A DNA stretch of 45,687 nucleotides from an uncultured Burkholderiales bacterium (GCA_937871935.1 CALMQI010000252.1:1-45687); one strand, 5' to 3'; positions 22,985 through 31,583 are shown, numbered from the stretch's first letter. The notes: a model not told the origin generated them from the sequence alone. Numbers and translations are program-made.

Positions 22985-24121
22985 TCACGCAGCGGCGCTG
23001 GTCATCTGGAATCGGCCCGTGTAGGTTGTCGTCGTCGTCGCCGGCTTGAGCGGCTCCAGAAACGCGAGGCAGGCGTTGTCGAAGACGCGCGGCGCCTGGT
23101 CCCGATTGGTCAGCCAGTCGAACGGCAGCATACTGTTGATGACGGGGAAGGACATGAAGCCGAGCGGATGGCCGATGCAGAAGTTGATGGCGCCCGTGGC
23201 CACCGCTGCGCTCGCCTGCATCTGCGTCCACGCCTTGATACCCACATCGGCGGCGGCGAGCGGCGCAAACCACTGCTGCGCCGGCTGGTCGAGACGGTCC
23301 ACGATGCCGGCGCTGTTGCCGGTGACGGATGGCAGCGTTGAGGCGGCGTTGGCCTGGTCGGTGTAGGTACAGACCGTCCAGTTGTGCGCCGTGGCAGCGA
23401 GCGCCGTGCCGCCGACCTCGATGAAGCCGAAGTTGTCGCCGATGTAATCCGCATCCGTGTTCGTGACGCTCTGATAGCGCGTCGGCACACCGGTGACGGC
23501 CTCGGTCGCCGTACTGTTCATCGTCTTGGCGACGCTGAAAAGCCGGTCGTACAACAAGAGCGAGTTGTTGATGACTGAGGCCGAGAAGTCGGCGCCGACA
23601 AGATGCAGCGTGCCGATGGCCGGGTTGGCGTAGGCGATGGCGCCGGTGTTGGCGCTGGTGTGCGCTGTTCCGCCTGGAGCTGCTGCGCCAGCAGCGCCCG
23701 CTACAGGCTGCGGGCCAACGCGCCACAGCGTTGATGTGACGCCGACCACGCCAGTCGGGCCAACCTTGTTGACGGGGCGGCGTTGGCTGAAGCCCTGCGA
23801 TGCACGGCTGAGAGCGTCGCTGATCGACGTAAAGCCGGCGTTGGCGTAACCGTGCTGCGGGCGGCCAAGCGCGCGCCAGGATCTCTTCAAATGCCGCTCG
23901 AAGCTATCGAGCGCAGAGTCGAATCCGCCGCGGCTGAAGGTGCCGACGAAATTTCCGTCCGCCGTGATCCAGACGCTACCAGGAACATCCACGAGGCAGA
24001 TCGGGCGCCCATACCAGCGGCCTCGACCGACCGGCTTGTCTGCGCCCATGCACGCGCGCAAGTGGGCGACCTTTTCCTTGCCGAGCCAGCGCTCGATCTT
24101 GTCGTCGTGAATGGGGCGCAT
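22985..24121 (-). CDS. Putative phage structural protein, unknown
   Basis: This 378-residue protein shows no motif I recognise. The N-terminus includes a GRWYGRPICLVDVPGSVWITADG segment and the first ~110 residues may be a separate domain. The rest is Gly/Ala/Ser/Thr-rich and beta-like (AIAYANPAIGTLHLVGADF, FGFIEVGG, CIGHPLGFMSFPV). It has no membrane segment. It lies between the 241-residue protein and the repeat protein. Candidates are a minor head or decoration protein. Confidence 0.5.
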   Translation of the reverse strand: MRPIHDDKIERWLGKEKVAHLRACMGADKPVGRGRWYGRPICLVDVPGSVWITADGNFVGTFSRGGFDSALDSFERHLKRSWRALGRPQHGYANAGFTSISDALSRASQGFSQRRPVNKVGPTGVVGVTSTLWRVGPQPVAGAAGAAAPGGTAHTSANTGAIAYANPAIGTLHLVGADFSASVINNSLLLYDRLFSVAKTMNSTATEAVTGVPTRYQSVTNTDADYIGDNFGFIEVGGTALAATAHNWTVCTYTDQANAASTLPSVTGNSAGIVDRLDQPAQQWFAPLAAADVGIKAWTQMQASAAVATGAINFCIGHPLGFMSFPVINSMLPFDWLTNRDQAPRVFDNACLAFLEPLKPATTTTTYTGRFQMTSAAA

Positions 24122-24136
24122 GTGATGGCCTCGCGG

Positions 24137-24862
24137 TCAGCCGTTGAACGTGTAAGTTACAAGCAATGTGTCCAAATTGTCCACCGCCTCGTTGCCGCCA
24201 GTGAAGTCGGTCGCCGCGACCAGCACGCCGGTCGTGTTGTCCGTCGTCGAGCTGCCGCCATTGTTCATGAACAGGCCGGCGACCGTACCGGCCGAGGTGA
24301 TCGAAAACGACTGCTGCGGGCTCACGGCGACCTGCGATGCGGACGCGCCCATCGTGACAGCCTTGCGGTTGCCGGTATAGACGGGCGCATTCGCGCCGCC
24401 GACCTCAAGCCAGCCAGCGTGCGAGGCCTGCGTGTCGCCGGCCGCCGGGGCGCCGGCACCCTTGAGTCCCATCACGACGGTCTGCGTGTAGCCGGAGCCA
24501 CGCCAATACTTGTCGTTCAAGTCGTCGCGGCCGAGGTTGGTCAGCAGGTTCGGCGCGTCGTGCTCCCAGGCCTTGAATTGCAGCGGGCGCATCAAGGCCG
24601 ACAGGCGATCGTGTTCGAGTCCCAGGCCGTCAAGCGTGGCCTTGTGCTGGTCGTAGGCTGGTTTGTCGTTCTCGCGCGCCGCCGCGAACATCATCTCGGT
24701 GATCTCGCCCTGGCGCTGCTCGACAAGCAGGCGCTGATCCCAGAGCAATCGAAACTGGTCGATGGTCTCCGGGTTCGGGCGCAGGCAAGTTGTGCGACCG
24801 AAATTCGGCTGCTTCGCCGCGGCACCCTTGCCGTCGACGGCAGAAACGGTCTTCGTGGTCAT
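24137..24862 (-). CDS. Putative phage structural protein, unknown
   Basis: This 241-residue protein follows the portal gene with a 6-base gap. Residues 1-115 are helical and charged (NPETIDQFRLLWDQRLLVEQRQGEITEMM). The C-terminal ~125 residues are Gly/Ala/Thr-rich and beta-like, with VYTGNRKAVTM and SFSITSAGTVAGLFMNNGG, which resembles small capsid or tail decoration domains. The family is not recognised. It forms a tight row with the portal and the 378-residue protein. Confidence 0.5.
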   Translation of the reverse strand: MTTKTVSAVDGKGAAAKQPNFGRTTCLRPNPETIDQFRLLWDQRLLVEQRQGEITEMMFAAARENDKPAYDQHKATLDGLGLEHDRLSALMRPLQFKAWEHDAPNLLTNLGRDDLNDKYWRGSGYTQTVVMGLKGAGAPAAGDTQASHAGWLEVGGANAPVYTGNRKAVTMGASASQVAVSPQQSFSITSAGTVAGLFMNNGGSSTTDNTTGVLVAATDFTGGNEAVDNLDTLLVTYTFNG

Positions 24863-24868
24863 GGTCGG

Positions 24869-27154
24869 TTACTCCAGGTCTGCGCCGACGACTTCGCCGG
24901 CTTTGTTGGTGACGAATGTGATCCTGCGCTTCTGGGGCTTCTGCGCCTTCTGAGTCTTCGGCCCTGCGCCCTTGGTGCCATTCTCGGCCTTCTCGCCGCC
25001 GTCGTCATCCTCATCGCCCCCGCCTGGCTGCTTTTTGGCCAGTTGGTTGCGCATGATCTCGCCGATCAGGCCTGTGAACTGCTTGCGCGCGTCCGCTTCC
25101 GCCGATGCGGCAGCCGCCTGCTCGCCCTTGGCCAGCTCCAGCTGCATCGCCTGCTGCTGGGCGCCCTGCTCGGCAGCCTGCTGCTCCTGCATGGCCGCGG
25201 CCTGCTGCTGCTCCATCTCGGCCAGGCGCTCCTCGTCGGGCACCACATCATTCGGCAGTTCCATCGACGCGGCCGTCTCGCGCAGCAGCGACGCGCGACC
25301 GCGGTTGCCAATGATGGCCATGTCGATCGGGTTGGCGGTGAGCTGCAGGAACTGCATGCGGCGCTGCTGCGCCATGTCCTTGATCAGGATGGCGTTGGCG
25401 CCGCGCGGTACTGGCACGCAGTCACCCTTGATGCTCTCGTCGGGGTTGTAGAGCATCTCGTTGACGAAGGTGTCGCCCACCGTCGGGCCGATGACGTTCA
25501 TGTCGATCGAGTTGATCGCGCGCCGCAGTCCCTTGGCCGCGCTGTTCATGAGCATCGACAGGCCCGTAGCTGTGCCAGCGGCTCCCTGCACCTGCTCGTT
25601 GCCGTAGGTGTAGCGCGGGATTCCGGTCGCGTCGTCGGCCTTCAGCTCCCAGCGGTCGAGGACGGCCATCAGCGGCCCGGTGCGATCGTCGGCCTGGAAG
25701 AAGCCGATGCCGGGATTCGTGCCCGAGCCCATGCCGGCGTCTTTGAGCTGCCAGACCTTCCAGGGGATGATGTCGAGCGTTTGCTCGCCGTCGGCGAGGC
25801 GGTCGTTGTGCACCCACACCATCGGCCCGGAGGCCATGACGATGTTGTCCGCCATCGCGCTGCCGGTGATATTGCAGAACTTCTGCGGCGTCTCGCACAG
25901 GTCGGGGATTGATCGGCCCCAGTAGGCACCTGGGATTTCGTCGTAGCAGGCGCGCCTGAATGGGCGCTGGCCCAGCGGGTTCGGATTGAGCGCGGCATAG
26001 ACGATGTACCGGCCCACGACCAGCACATTCACCTCGTATTCGCGCGTCGTGTCGTCCGGGTCCACGCCCTCGATGCCCCAGCTCATGAGCATCCAACCCG
26101 GCACGCTGCCGTAGAAGTTGAGCGCGTCGATCAGACCCGGCGGGCTGAGCCACATATAGAGGCTCTCCTGCGTCAAGCGCTGGCGCTCGGCCTCGGTCCA
26201 CAGCCAGCCCTCAAGGTGGCCGTTCACGTAGTCGCGCAGCGCCGAGTCGATCTGGTCGTCGCGGTAGCCGGGCAGGCCCTTCAGGGCGTGCAGTTCCTTG
26301 CGCCAGAACCGCATGCGCTCGATGAAGTTGCCCTCCTGTGGGCTGCTCGATCCCGGCGCCGGGTAGGCGTCGAAGGCCGAGACCAGTTCCCAGCTTTGGC
26401 CCGCGTCGTTCACGACGATCGGTTTCCAACCATCGGCCCACTTCAGGCGCTTGTGACGCTGGTAGATCGGGCCCTTGAGCGTCGCGGCCGGGAAGGTCAC
26501 GAAGTCTTCGATGAAGGCGTCCATCGCCTCGTTCCAGCCGCCGTGCGCCATGCGATCGGCAACCTGCTCCTCCATCCTGCGCGCGCGGCGCTGGGCGGCC
26601 TTCTTGTAGATGTCCTCGGCCTCCATGCGCAACTTCTCGCCCAGCTCGTGCGTGAGGTCGCGGAAGTCCTCCTTAGACATCGTGCCGCCGCCCGTCTGCG
26701 AGATCTGCTGCATCACCTCCTGCGCCTGGCCGAGCGCCTTGTTCACGACACCGACCTTGATCTGCTCGGGCAGTTCCGGGATCGGCGTCGGGTCAAGACC
26801 CCAAGCGCGCTCGGTCGAAGGCAGCACGATGTCGCGGATCCACGCAGAACCGGCGCGGCACTTCGTCTCGGTCAGGTCGTACCAAATGATGTTGACGCCT
26901 CCGGCGTTCTGCCGCGCAGCCAGTTCGCCCGGCGAGTAGACGCCGCGGCGCGCGCGCAGGCACTGCAACAGCTTCAAGTCGATGCGCTGCTTCGCGAGCT
27001 TGTTGTCGCCCCAGGCCTTGCGCACGTGGCCGGCCAGCACCGATTCGGTCTCGGCGGTGGCGATGTCCGTGGTGCGCGGCGGTGCGACGTTGTGCCGCAT
27101 CTCGAGCTGGCGCAGGCCGAGCGATCGAATCAGGGGGTTCAAGCCGGTTGCCAT
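24869..27154 (-). CDS. Portal protein
   Basis: This 761-residue protein is the likely portal ring through which DNA is packaged. It is encoded directly after the terminase. Portal-like features are a helical N-terminal region (MEEQVADRMAHGGWNEAMDAF), a long core with an aromatic-rich wing, and helical C-terminal regions. Residues ~640-700 form a Gln/Ala/Glu-rich tail (EQQQAAAMQEQQ), probably the barrel extension. It starts with ATG at 27154 and GGAGA lies upstream. The length is at the long end, as in P22-type portals. I did not find a named profile by eye, but size and context make the call good. Confidence 0.8.
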   Translation of the reverse strand: MATGLNPLIRSLGLRQLEMRHNVAPPRTTDIATAETESVLAGHVRKAWGDNKLAKQRIDLKLLQCLRARRGVYSPGELAARQNAGGVNIIWYDLTETKCRAGSAWIRDIVLPSTERAWGLDPTPIPELPEQIKVGVVNKALGQAQEVMQQISQTGGGTMSKEDFRDLTHELGEKLRMEAEDIYKKAAQRRARRMEEQVADRMAHGGWNEAMDAFIEDFVTFPAATLKGPIYQRHKRLKWADGWKPIVVNDAGQSWELVSAFDAYPAPGSSSPQEGNFIERMRFWRKELHALKGLPGYRDDQIDSALRDYVNGHLEGWLWTEAERQRLTQESLYMWLSPPGLIDALNFYGSVPGWMLMSWGIEGVDPDDTTREYEVNVLVVGRYIVYAALNPNPLGQRPFRRACYDEIPGAYWGRSIPDLCETPQKFCNITGSAMADNIVMASGPMVWVHNDRLADGEQTLDIIPWKVWQLKDAGMGSGTNPGIGFFQADDRTGPLMAVLDRWELKADDATGIPRYTYGNEQVQGAAGTATGLSMLMNSAAKGLRRAINSIDMNVIGPTVGDTFVNEMLYNPDESIKGDCVPVPRGANAILIKDMAQQRRMQFLQLTANPIDMAIIGNRGRASLLRETAASMELPNDVVPDEERLAEMEQQQAAAMQEQQAAEQGAQQQAMQLELAKGEQAAAASAEADARKQFTGLIGEIMRNQLAKKQPGGGDEDDDGGEKAENGTKGAGPKTQKAQKPQKRRITFVTNKAGEVVGADLE

Positions 27155-27169
27155 CTTCGTGTCTCTCCG

Positions 27170-28813
27170 TTACTGCGGCGGGTTCAGGCCGCGCGACCAC
27201 ACCACTTTTCGCTGTTGAACAGGCCGCACCTTTGCGGTCGTGACCTTGCGCTGCACGATGTCGGGGATCATCGACAGGGCAAGGCTGTCGGCCTTGTCCG
27301 GGCTCGCGACGCCGCGTTTCCTCGCGTCCTTCTTGGTCTCAAGCTGGATGCGAAAAGCACCGTCGTAGCCATACTGCAGGCTCGTGCACTGGTCGCAGAG
27401 CTCGTCCTCGTCGGGTATCTGGCCAGCCTTGAGCCATTCCTTCATGCGGCCCCAGGCCTCGGCGCGCTGGTTGAAATACTGCTTGTCGTCGCTGGCCGGG
27501 ATACCCCACTGGATCGGCAGCAACTGCGGCAGCGTGGGGATGCGCCGCAGGGTCGAGTCCAGGTCGGCGCCGTTGCCGACCGCGTCATAGACGATGCACA
27601 TGATCCCCGGCGTCTGGTCGACGATCTCCTTGATCCGGTTGCCGACCTCGACGCCATCAAAGCCGTAAAGCGCGGCCTGGTAGTGCACCAGCAGGCCTTG
27701 GCGCAACGTGATGACGGTCCAGTCGTCGCCGAACCGTGCCGGATCGCAGGCCAGGATCTTGGGGTGCGCCTCGTAGGCGTGCCGGCTGACCTCGCGCCGA
27801 CGCGCGCCAGTCACCAGCTCTGGGGCGATGAAGCTGTCGGCGCCCAGCCGCGGGAACTTGCCTGAGACGCGCACGCGCACGAAATCGCTGTCATCGCCGT
27901 ACTCTTCGACCCATGCGGCGATCTGCTTCTTGTTGGTGAAGCGGACCGTCCGGCCGTCGACGCGGTTGTAGCTGTTGCGCCGCGGCCGCGTGCACCGCCG
28001 GTGAAACTCGCCCGAGGTCTTGGTCGGGTTTCCGTAGCGGCACCAGATGATCTGCGTTTTGCGATCGGTGAGCGCGCCCTCGGTGGTCTCCCAGATGGTC
28101 TTGGCGATGCCAGAAGCCTCGTCGAAGATCACCAGGATGCGATGGCCCTGGTTGTGCAGGCCGGCGAAGGCTTCCGGGTTCTTTTCGGACCACGGGATCG
28201 CGTCAATGCGCCAGGTGCGCTCGTGCGTCTTGTCGGCGCTGCAAATGGCGGTGGCCGTGAACCGGAAAAGTTCCTTGGCGATGAACAGGTTGTGCCACTT
28301 GCCCAGCTCGGACCATGTTTTCGTCTGGAGCTGGGTCTCGGTGTTGGCGGTGACCACCCCGCGGGTGTCTTCGTGCGTCGAGATTGCCCACAGGATCAGC
28401 CAGGCAACCTCGGCCGACTTGCCCACGCCGTGCCCGGCGCTGACGTCTTCCTCGACGACGGCGCCGAGGTACTCAGCCAGCGCATCGCCGACAGGGAATC
28501 CGGCCACCAGTTTCGCGCCGATGCGCTCGAGCTGCTGGCGCTGCCACTCTTCCGGGCCGTCTTCGTTGGCGAGCGCTGTGCCGGCCTCCCCCCAGGGGAA
28601 GGCCCAGAGCACGAATCCGTAGGGGTCGAACTCGAAGCGGCTGAGCTCGGCCGCCAGGTCGTCTAGAGGGTCTGGTCCTTCACCGCCGGCTTCGTCGTTT
28701 TGACGCGCGCGGGCGTGGCTGGCGGCGGCTTGACCGTCTGGGTCATGCCACACGACAGCACGGCGATCTCGTCGAGAGGTCGCGGGTAGGACCGTGGGAG
28801 GTTCTTGGCGCAT
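27170..28813 (-). CDS. Terminase large subunit (ATPase and nuclease)
   Basis: It packages DNA by ATP hydrolysis and cuts concatemers. Counting from an upstream start at 28813, a Walker A motif SAGHGVGKS is at ~125-133 and Walker B ILVIFDE at ~226-232. Nuclease acidic residues are CDPARFGDD at ~356-364, Asp~410 (VYDAVGNGADL), and SPDKADS at ~504-510. This fits the RNase H-like nuclease fold. The start is uncertain. The 105-residue gene overlaps the first ~50 codons, no later ATG is available before the conserved DLAAELSRFEFDPYG segment, and a GTG at VWHDPDG is one option. The gene pairs with the small terminase but is separated from it by an HNH gene and a small gene. Confidence 0.9.
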   Translation of the reverse strand: MRQEPPTVLPATSRRDRRAVVWHDPDGQAAASHARARQNDEAGGEGPDPLDDLAAELSRFEFDPYGFVLWAFPWGEAGTALANEDGPEEWQRQQLERIGAKLVAGFPVGDALAEYLGAVVEEDVSAGHGVGKSAEVAWLILWAISTHEDTRGVVTANTETQLQTKTWSELGKWHNLFIAKELFRFTATAICSADKTHERTWRIDAIPWSEKNPEAFAGLHNQGHRILVIFDEASGIAKTIWETTEGALTDRKTQIIWCRYGNPTKTSGEFHRRCTRPRRNSYNRVDGRTVRFTNKKQIAAWVEEYGDDSDFVRVRVSGKFPRLGADSFIAPELVTGARRREVSRHAYEAHPKILACDPARFGDDWTVITLRQGLLVHYQAALYGFDGVEVGNRIKEIVDQTPGIMCIVYDAVGNGADLDSTLRRIPTLPQLLPIQWGIPASDDKQYFNQRAEAWGRMKEWLKAGQIPDEDELCDQCTSLQYGYDGAFRIQLETKKDARKRGVASPDKADSLALSMIPDIVQRKVTTAKVRPVQQRKVVWSRGLNPPQ

Positions 28814-28980
28814 TGCGGGTCACAAGAGTCGGCGACTCGTTGAGCCCGGATGGCACCTGTGCGCTGGCTGGCCGCGAGCGTGGCTCCGATTCCGGTTGCC
28901 GCGGCTCGGAAGTCCTGCGGCGACGGGATTGTGCCGGTTTGCATCGCTTTGCGCGAGGACGGGCGGCTGGGATAGTACAT
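28663..28980 (-). CDS. Small gene before large terminase, unknown
   Basis: This 105-residue protein starts with ATG at 28980, preceded by CAGGAG at good spacing, so it is probably translated. It is basic and Pro/Thr-rich, with a PSPQDFRAAATGIGATLAASQ segment, a CDPQCAKNLPRSYPRPLDE segment with two cysteines, and a Lys-rich end. Its 3' part overlaps the annotated start of the large terminase by ~150 bases in another frame, so one of the two starts is likely misplaced. It is probably a structural or packaging accessory. Confidence 0.55.
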   Translation of the reverse strand: MYYPSRPSSRKAMQTGTIPSPQDFRAAATGIGATLAASQRTGAIRAQRVADSCDPQCAKNLPRSYPRPLDEIAVLSCGMTQTVKPPPATPARVKTTKPAVKDQTL

Positions 28981-29074
28981 GGCGGGCTCCTGAAACGGGG
29001 TCTATGGACCGCGATTCGGCACGCCGGCCGATGCGTTGGGGCGCAGTCTAGCGCGTCGAACACACCGCAGCAGA

Positions 29075-29560
29075 TCAGCGCGGCGCCAGCCTTGTGAATT
29101 CTCCACGGTACTTCAAGGCGGCGGTGACATAGGCTTGGCGGGCCTGTTCTTCGTTCTCAAACAGGCCAAGGTAAATTCGCTTGCCTCGAACCGCTATCTT
29201 CGCGCACCATTTTCGAGTTTGTGGGTGCCACGAGTACCCGCAGAACGCGCGCATGGTGTTTGCAGCGTTCAGGCTTTTGTCGGCCGGTCGAAGGTTCCCC
29301 CATCGGTTATTGGTTCCGTCAAGGTCTCGATGATCAACAAGAGAAATCGGCCACTCGCCCGTCATGTAGAGCCACGCGAGGCGGTGCGCCAAGTAAATCT
29401 TGCGGCCAAATCCGATAACTACGTAGCCGGCGCCGTTGACGGTCCCAAGCTTTTTTCCAGCGCGGTGGCCGCCGCGATATCCCGTAGCGTGAAGCCGAGT
29501 GAAGATTCCTGTAGCTGGATCGTAGGCCACCCTTGCGCGCAATTCTTCGGCTGTGATCAT
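29075..29560 (-). CDS. HNH endonuclease with AP2-like domain, between terminase genes
   Basis: This 161-residue protein is probably a mobile (homing) endonuclease. Residues ~58-91 contain the HNH core (HRLAWLYMTGEWP, then DHRDLDGTNNRWGNLR). Residues ~106-155 resemble an AP2-type DNA-binding domain (GYSWHPQTRKW, GKRIYLGLFENEEQARQAY). It overlaps the small-terminase stop by ATGA and is followed by a 94-base gap. HNH genes near terminases are common and some function in packaging with the terminase, so a role beyond mobility is possible. Confidence 0.85.
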   Translation of the reverse strand: MITAEELRARVAYDPATGIFTRLHATGYRGGHRAGKKLGTVNGAGYVVIGFGRKIYLAHRLAWLYMTGEWPISLVDHRDLDGTNNRWGNLRPADKSLNAANTMRAFCGYSWHPQTRKWCAKIAVRGKRIYLGLFENEEQARQAYVTAALKYRGEFTRLAPR

Positions 29561-30102
29561 GTTTTTCTCAAGTTGCGAACACGCTCTCTTGCTCGACCGA
29601 GACGCTCCGCAAAAGCTAAAGCCTTCCCCACCGTTTCATCAAGTTCCGAACCAACAATTCGAAAGTGCCGGGCCAGGATGCCGAGCGCAGCGGTCTTGTC
29701 GGCGCTCTTGATGCGCACCGTCCCTGCCTTGCCGCCGCGCCCGCCCAGGCTTACCTCGCCCACCAGGGCCGCGGCCGTGTCTTCGTCAAGCTCATGGACG
29801 GCAAGCACCTTCCCGGTCGAGTCCGTCAGCTTGCGCACATCCGCGAAGGCGATGCGCGCCAGCTCGAGCATGGTGCGCTCGGCGGTGATGTCGGCTTGCA
29901 AAAGCTGCTTCTTGAGCACGCCTTTGAGCATCTCCTGTACGGCAGGCTCCTTCAGCACGCGATAGGCGTTCTGCTTGGCGCCGTTCGCGCTTCCGCCGGC
30001 CGCGATCCACGCCTCGGCCGCGTTGTGCCCGTTGGCGATGTAGGCCCGGACGAAGAGCTCGCGGCGCTGCTGCGCGGCGACAACGCTGTTCCTCTTGGCC
30101 AC
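29557..30102 (-). CDS. Terminase small subunit
   Basis: A GTG at 30100-30102 is the likely start (VAKRNSVVAAQQ), giving 181 residues; an upstream ATG would overlap the preceding gene deeply. It carries an N-terminal helix-turn-helix-like region (RRELFVRAYIANGHNAAEAWIAAGGS followed by NAYRVLKEPAVQEML), the style of Terminase_2-type small subunits. It would recognise the packaging site and stimulate the large subunit. The C-terminal half is helical and charged. It starts 1 base before the upstream stop, and the HNH start overlaps its stop. Confidence 0.82.
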   Translation of the reverse strand: MAKRNSVVAAQQRRELFVRAYIANGHNAAEAWIAAGGSANGAKQNAYRVLKEPAVQEMLKGVLKKQLLQADITAERTMLELARIAFADVRKLTDSTGKVLAVHELDEDTAAALVGEVSLGGRGGKAGTVRIKSADKTAALGILARHFRIVGSELDETVGKALAFAERLGRARERVRNLRKT

Positions 30103-30103
30103 G

Positions 30104-30505
30104 TCAGTGCCTGCGACCGTTGGCGGCCGAGTCGCGCACGAGCTGCGCCATGCGCGCGCCGATGCGCTGCTGGATCCCGTCGTTCCAGTCCAGGATGATG
30201 CGCTGCACCGCGGCGGCCACGCTGGTCCAGTTGGTGCCGTTGACATCCGCGCGCGCCTCTGGGGTGTCGGCCTTAAGCAGGGAATCGACCAGCTTGGTGG
30301 TGAATTCCTTCGCGGCGTCTAGCGTCGGCTGGATCGGGCGCACCTGGCGCCATCTCACCTGCTTGGTCGCGCCGCTGGGCAGGAAGACGAGGAAGCCACC
30401 CATCTCCGGGTTGCCGTCAACGCTCTCGACTGCGATCAGCGTGGTGTTGCAGCCCTTGCCTGGGTGGTTCGGGTGCAGGCCGTCGTTGCGGACTTCTTCG
30501 GTCAT
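30104..30505 (-). CDS. Phage protein, unknown
   Basis: The ATG at 30503-30505 overlaps the preceding stop (ATGA), giving 133 residues. The first half is beta-like (NTTLIAVESVDGNPEMGGFLVFLPSG). The C-terminal half is helical (LDAAKEFTTKLVDSLLKADTPEARAD, then RIGARMAQLVRDS). It has no cysteine cluster or membrane segment. It lies just upstream of the small terminase, and the tight overlap suggests a role early in the late transcript. Confidence 0.55.
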   Translation of the reverse strand: MTEEVRNDGLHPNHPGKGCNTTLIAVESVDGNPEMGGFLVFLPSGATKQVRWRQVRPIQPTLDAAKEFTTKLVDSLLKADTPEARADVNGTNWTSVAAAVQRIILDWNDGIQQRIGARMAQLVRDSAANGRRH

Positions 30506-30726
30506 GGCGCCAGCACCCCCGTCTCGCACCAGTCTGCCGCGCGCCGGAACTTGGCCGCGGTGACGTGCGCATCCTCCTGCGGCAGCGTCACGACGGCGTG
30601 CGAATCGGTGCCGATCAGGAAGATCGCGCACCCGGCCACGTCACCGAACTTGCCGGCCGCGACCTCGGTTGCTACCTTGTCGATCATCGCGGCCAGGTTG
30701 ATCTGGGCGGTGGGTTCGATGCTCAT
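30502..30726 (-). CDS. Small phage protein, unknown
   Basis: The ATG at 30724-30726 gives 74 residues. The N-terminal region is helical (QINLAAMIDKVATEVAAGKFGD), then comes a beta strand (CAIFLIGTDSHAVVTL) and a C-terminal helix with KFRRAADWCE. This is a compact alpha/beta protein with no recognised family. Upstream lie the tRNA-like element and ~40 bases of gap. The stop overlaps the next start (ATGA). Confidence 0.5.
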   Translation of the reverse strand: MSIEPTAQINLAAMIDKVATEVAAGKFGDVAGCAIFLIGTDSHAVVTLPQEDAHVTAAKFRRAADWCETGVLAP

Positions 30727-30759
30727 GCTTTTCCTCGATGCGCCGGCGGCGCGATTCGT

Positions 30760-30829
30760 TGGTTGCGGCGGCTGGAATCGAACCCGCCTAGTCGTGCTTA
30801 TGAGGCCGATGCGGCACCTTGCCGCCTCA
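30760..30829 (-). tRNA. Degenerate tRNA-Met(CAT)-like element
   Basis: The minus strand reads as a ~70-nt tRNA-like sequence ending in an encoded CCA. Seen features are a T-loop TTCGATT, a CAT anticodon in a loop CTCATAA, and an acceptor 3' arm CGCCGCA-A-CCA that pairs with 5' TGAGGCG except at one position (A opposite G). The T-stem has one mismatch (G-A). The anticodon stem is mostly unpaired, and the D-arm is short and not canonical. It looks like a decayed tRNA-Met or an unusual phage tRNA. It fills the gap between two protein genes. Confidence 0.45.
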
Positions 30830-30842
30830 CCGCGAAGCGATT

Positions 30843-31103
30843 CTACGGCGTTCGCGCCCGCTTGATGGTGCCGCGTAGCCAGGCCACCCCGCCAAGCAGG
30901 CGGAACTTGGCCCACTCGGCGGCCGTCAGGCGCACCGAGCCGACCGTGGCGCGGTCTTCCGGCTTGAGCGGCTTACGGCCTTGGCCTCGGTCGTTGGGCG
31001 GACGTGGCGGAATCGGCAAACCTTTGGTGGAACCAGCGTCTCGGTAGTGACAAGCACCCCCGTCCTGACATGGGCACAGCGGATCGCCGCCGATGCAGGT
31101 CAT
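30843..31103 (-). CDS. Small Cys-containing phage protein, unknown
   Basis: The ATG at 31101-31103 overlaps the upstream stop (ATGA), giving 86 residues. The N-terminus MTCIGGDPLCPCQDGGACHY has Cys at 3, 10, 12 and 18, so metal binding is possible. The middle is Pro/Arg/Gly-rich and basic (PIPPRPPNDRGQGRKPL). The C-terminus is a helix (LTAAEWAKFRLLGGVAWLRGTI), like helices of small DNA-associated proteins. The function is unknown. Confidence 0.55.
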   Translation of the reverse strand: MTCIGGDPLCPCQDGGACHYRDAGSTKGLPIPPRPPNDRGQGRKPLKPEDRATVGSVRLTAAEWAKFRLLGGVAWLRGTIKRARTP

Positions 31104-31324
31104 GCCGCGATCTCCTGCGCGTTGATGCAACCTTCCACCCCGGTGTGGCGAAAAACCGGCAAGTCAGGCCTGCACGAGTGCAGTTCACCGCCACGGCCTG
31201 ACCGGAACCCGCCGCGGCACTTGACATACACGGCGGCCACGCGCCAGTCGGACTCGAAGCGGAATGGCTGCCCGATCTTGATCTTGGTGAGCGGCATGGG
31301 GCTGAGCATGTCGGGGCTCAGCAT
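31100..31324 (-). CDS. Small phage protein, unknown
   Basis: The likely start is the ATG at 31322-31324, overlapping the preceding stop, giving 74 residues. It is rich in basic and aromatic residues (KIKIGQPFRFESDWRVAAVYVKC) and has two further cysteines (HSCRPDLPVF, GCINAQ). This suggests a small beta-rich DNA- or RNA-binding protein, but no family is recognised. The longer frame upstream looks like a shadow of the next gene. Confidence 0.5.
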   Translation of the reverse strand: MLSPDMLSPMPLTKIKIGQPFRFESDWRVAAVYVKCRGGFRSGRGGELHSCRPDLPVFRHTGVEGCINAQEIAA

Positions 31325-31563
31325 GACAGCGCCACGTAAGCCTTCACGTCCTCGTACCGGATGAAACCGGGGCCGTCGTACATCGGGCCGCACAAGTTGG
31401 CGAACACCGGGGCACCTTGCAGCTCGGCGCGCTGGCGCGGGTTGCTGTTGACGCCGACGCACTCGAAACCGCGGATGCCGAATGCTGCTTCGGCGTTCTC
31501 GATCTCCACCTCCGTGACCATCAGGCCGAGGCCTACGACCTTCTGAACCAGTCTTGCTTTCAT
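31318..31563 (-). CDS. Small phage protein, unknown
   Basis: This 81-residue protein starts with ATG at 31563 and GGAG six bases upstream. It is mixed alpha/beta (VQKVVGLGLMVTEVEIENAEAAFGI, then a Gly/Pro-rich turn GPMYDGPGFIRYEDV). It is the first gene after the AT-rich palindromic region at 31584-31603, so it may be the first gene of the transcript that runs into the packaging genes. Confidence 0.5.
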   Translation of the reverse strand: MKARLVQKVVGLGLMVTEVEIENAEAAFGIRGFECVGVNSNPRQRAELQGAPVFANLCGPMYDGPGFIRYEDVKAYVALSC

Positions 31564-31583
31564 CGCTTACTCCGGTTGTTTGA

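Noticed and set aside
23783-25912. Long plus-strand open frame (709 residues)
   Set aside because: Antisense to the portal and the neighbouring structural genes, His/Arg/Val/Ala-rich, no motif; a shadow.
26216-27865. Long plus-strand open frame (549 residues)
   Set aside because: Antisense to the portal and large terminase with no domain; a shadow.
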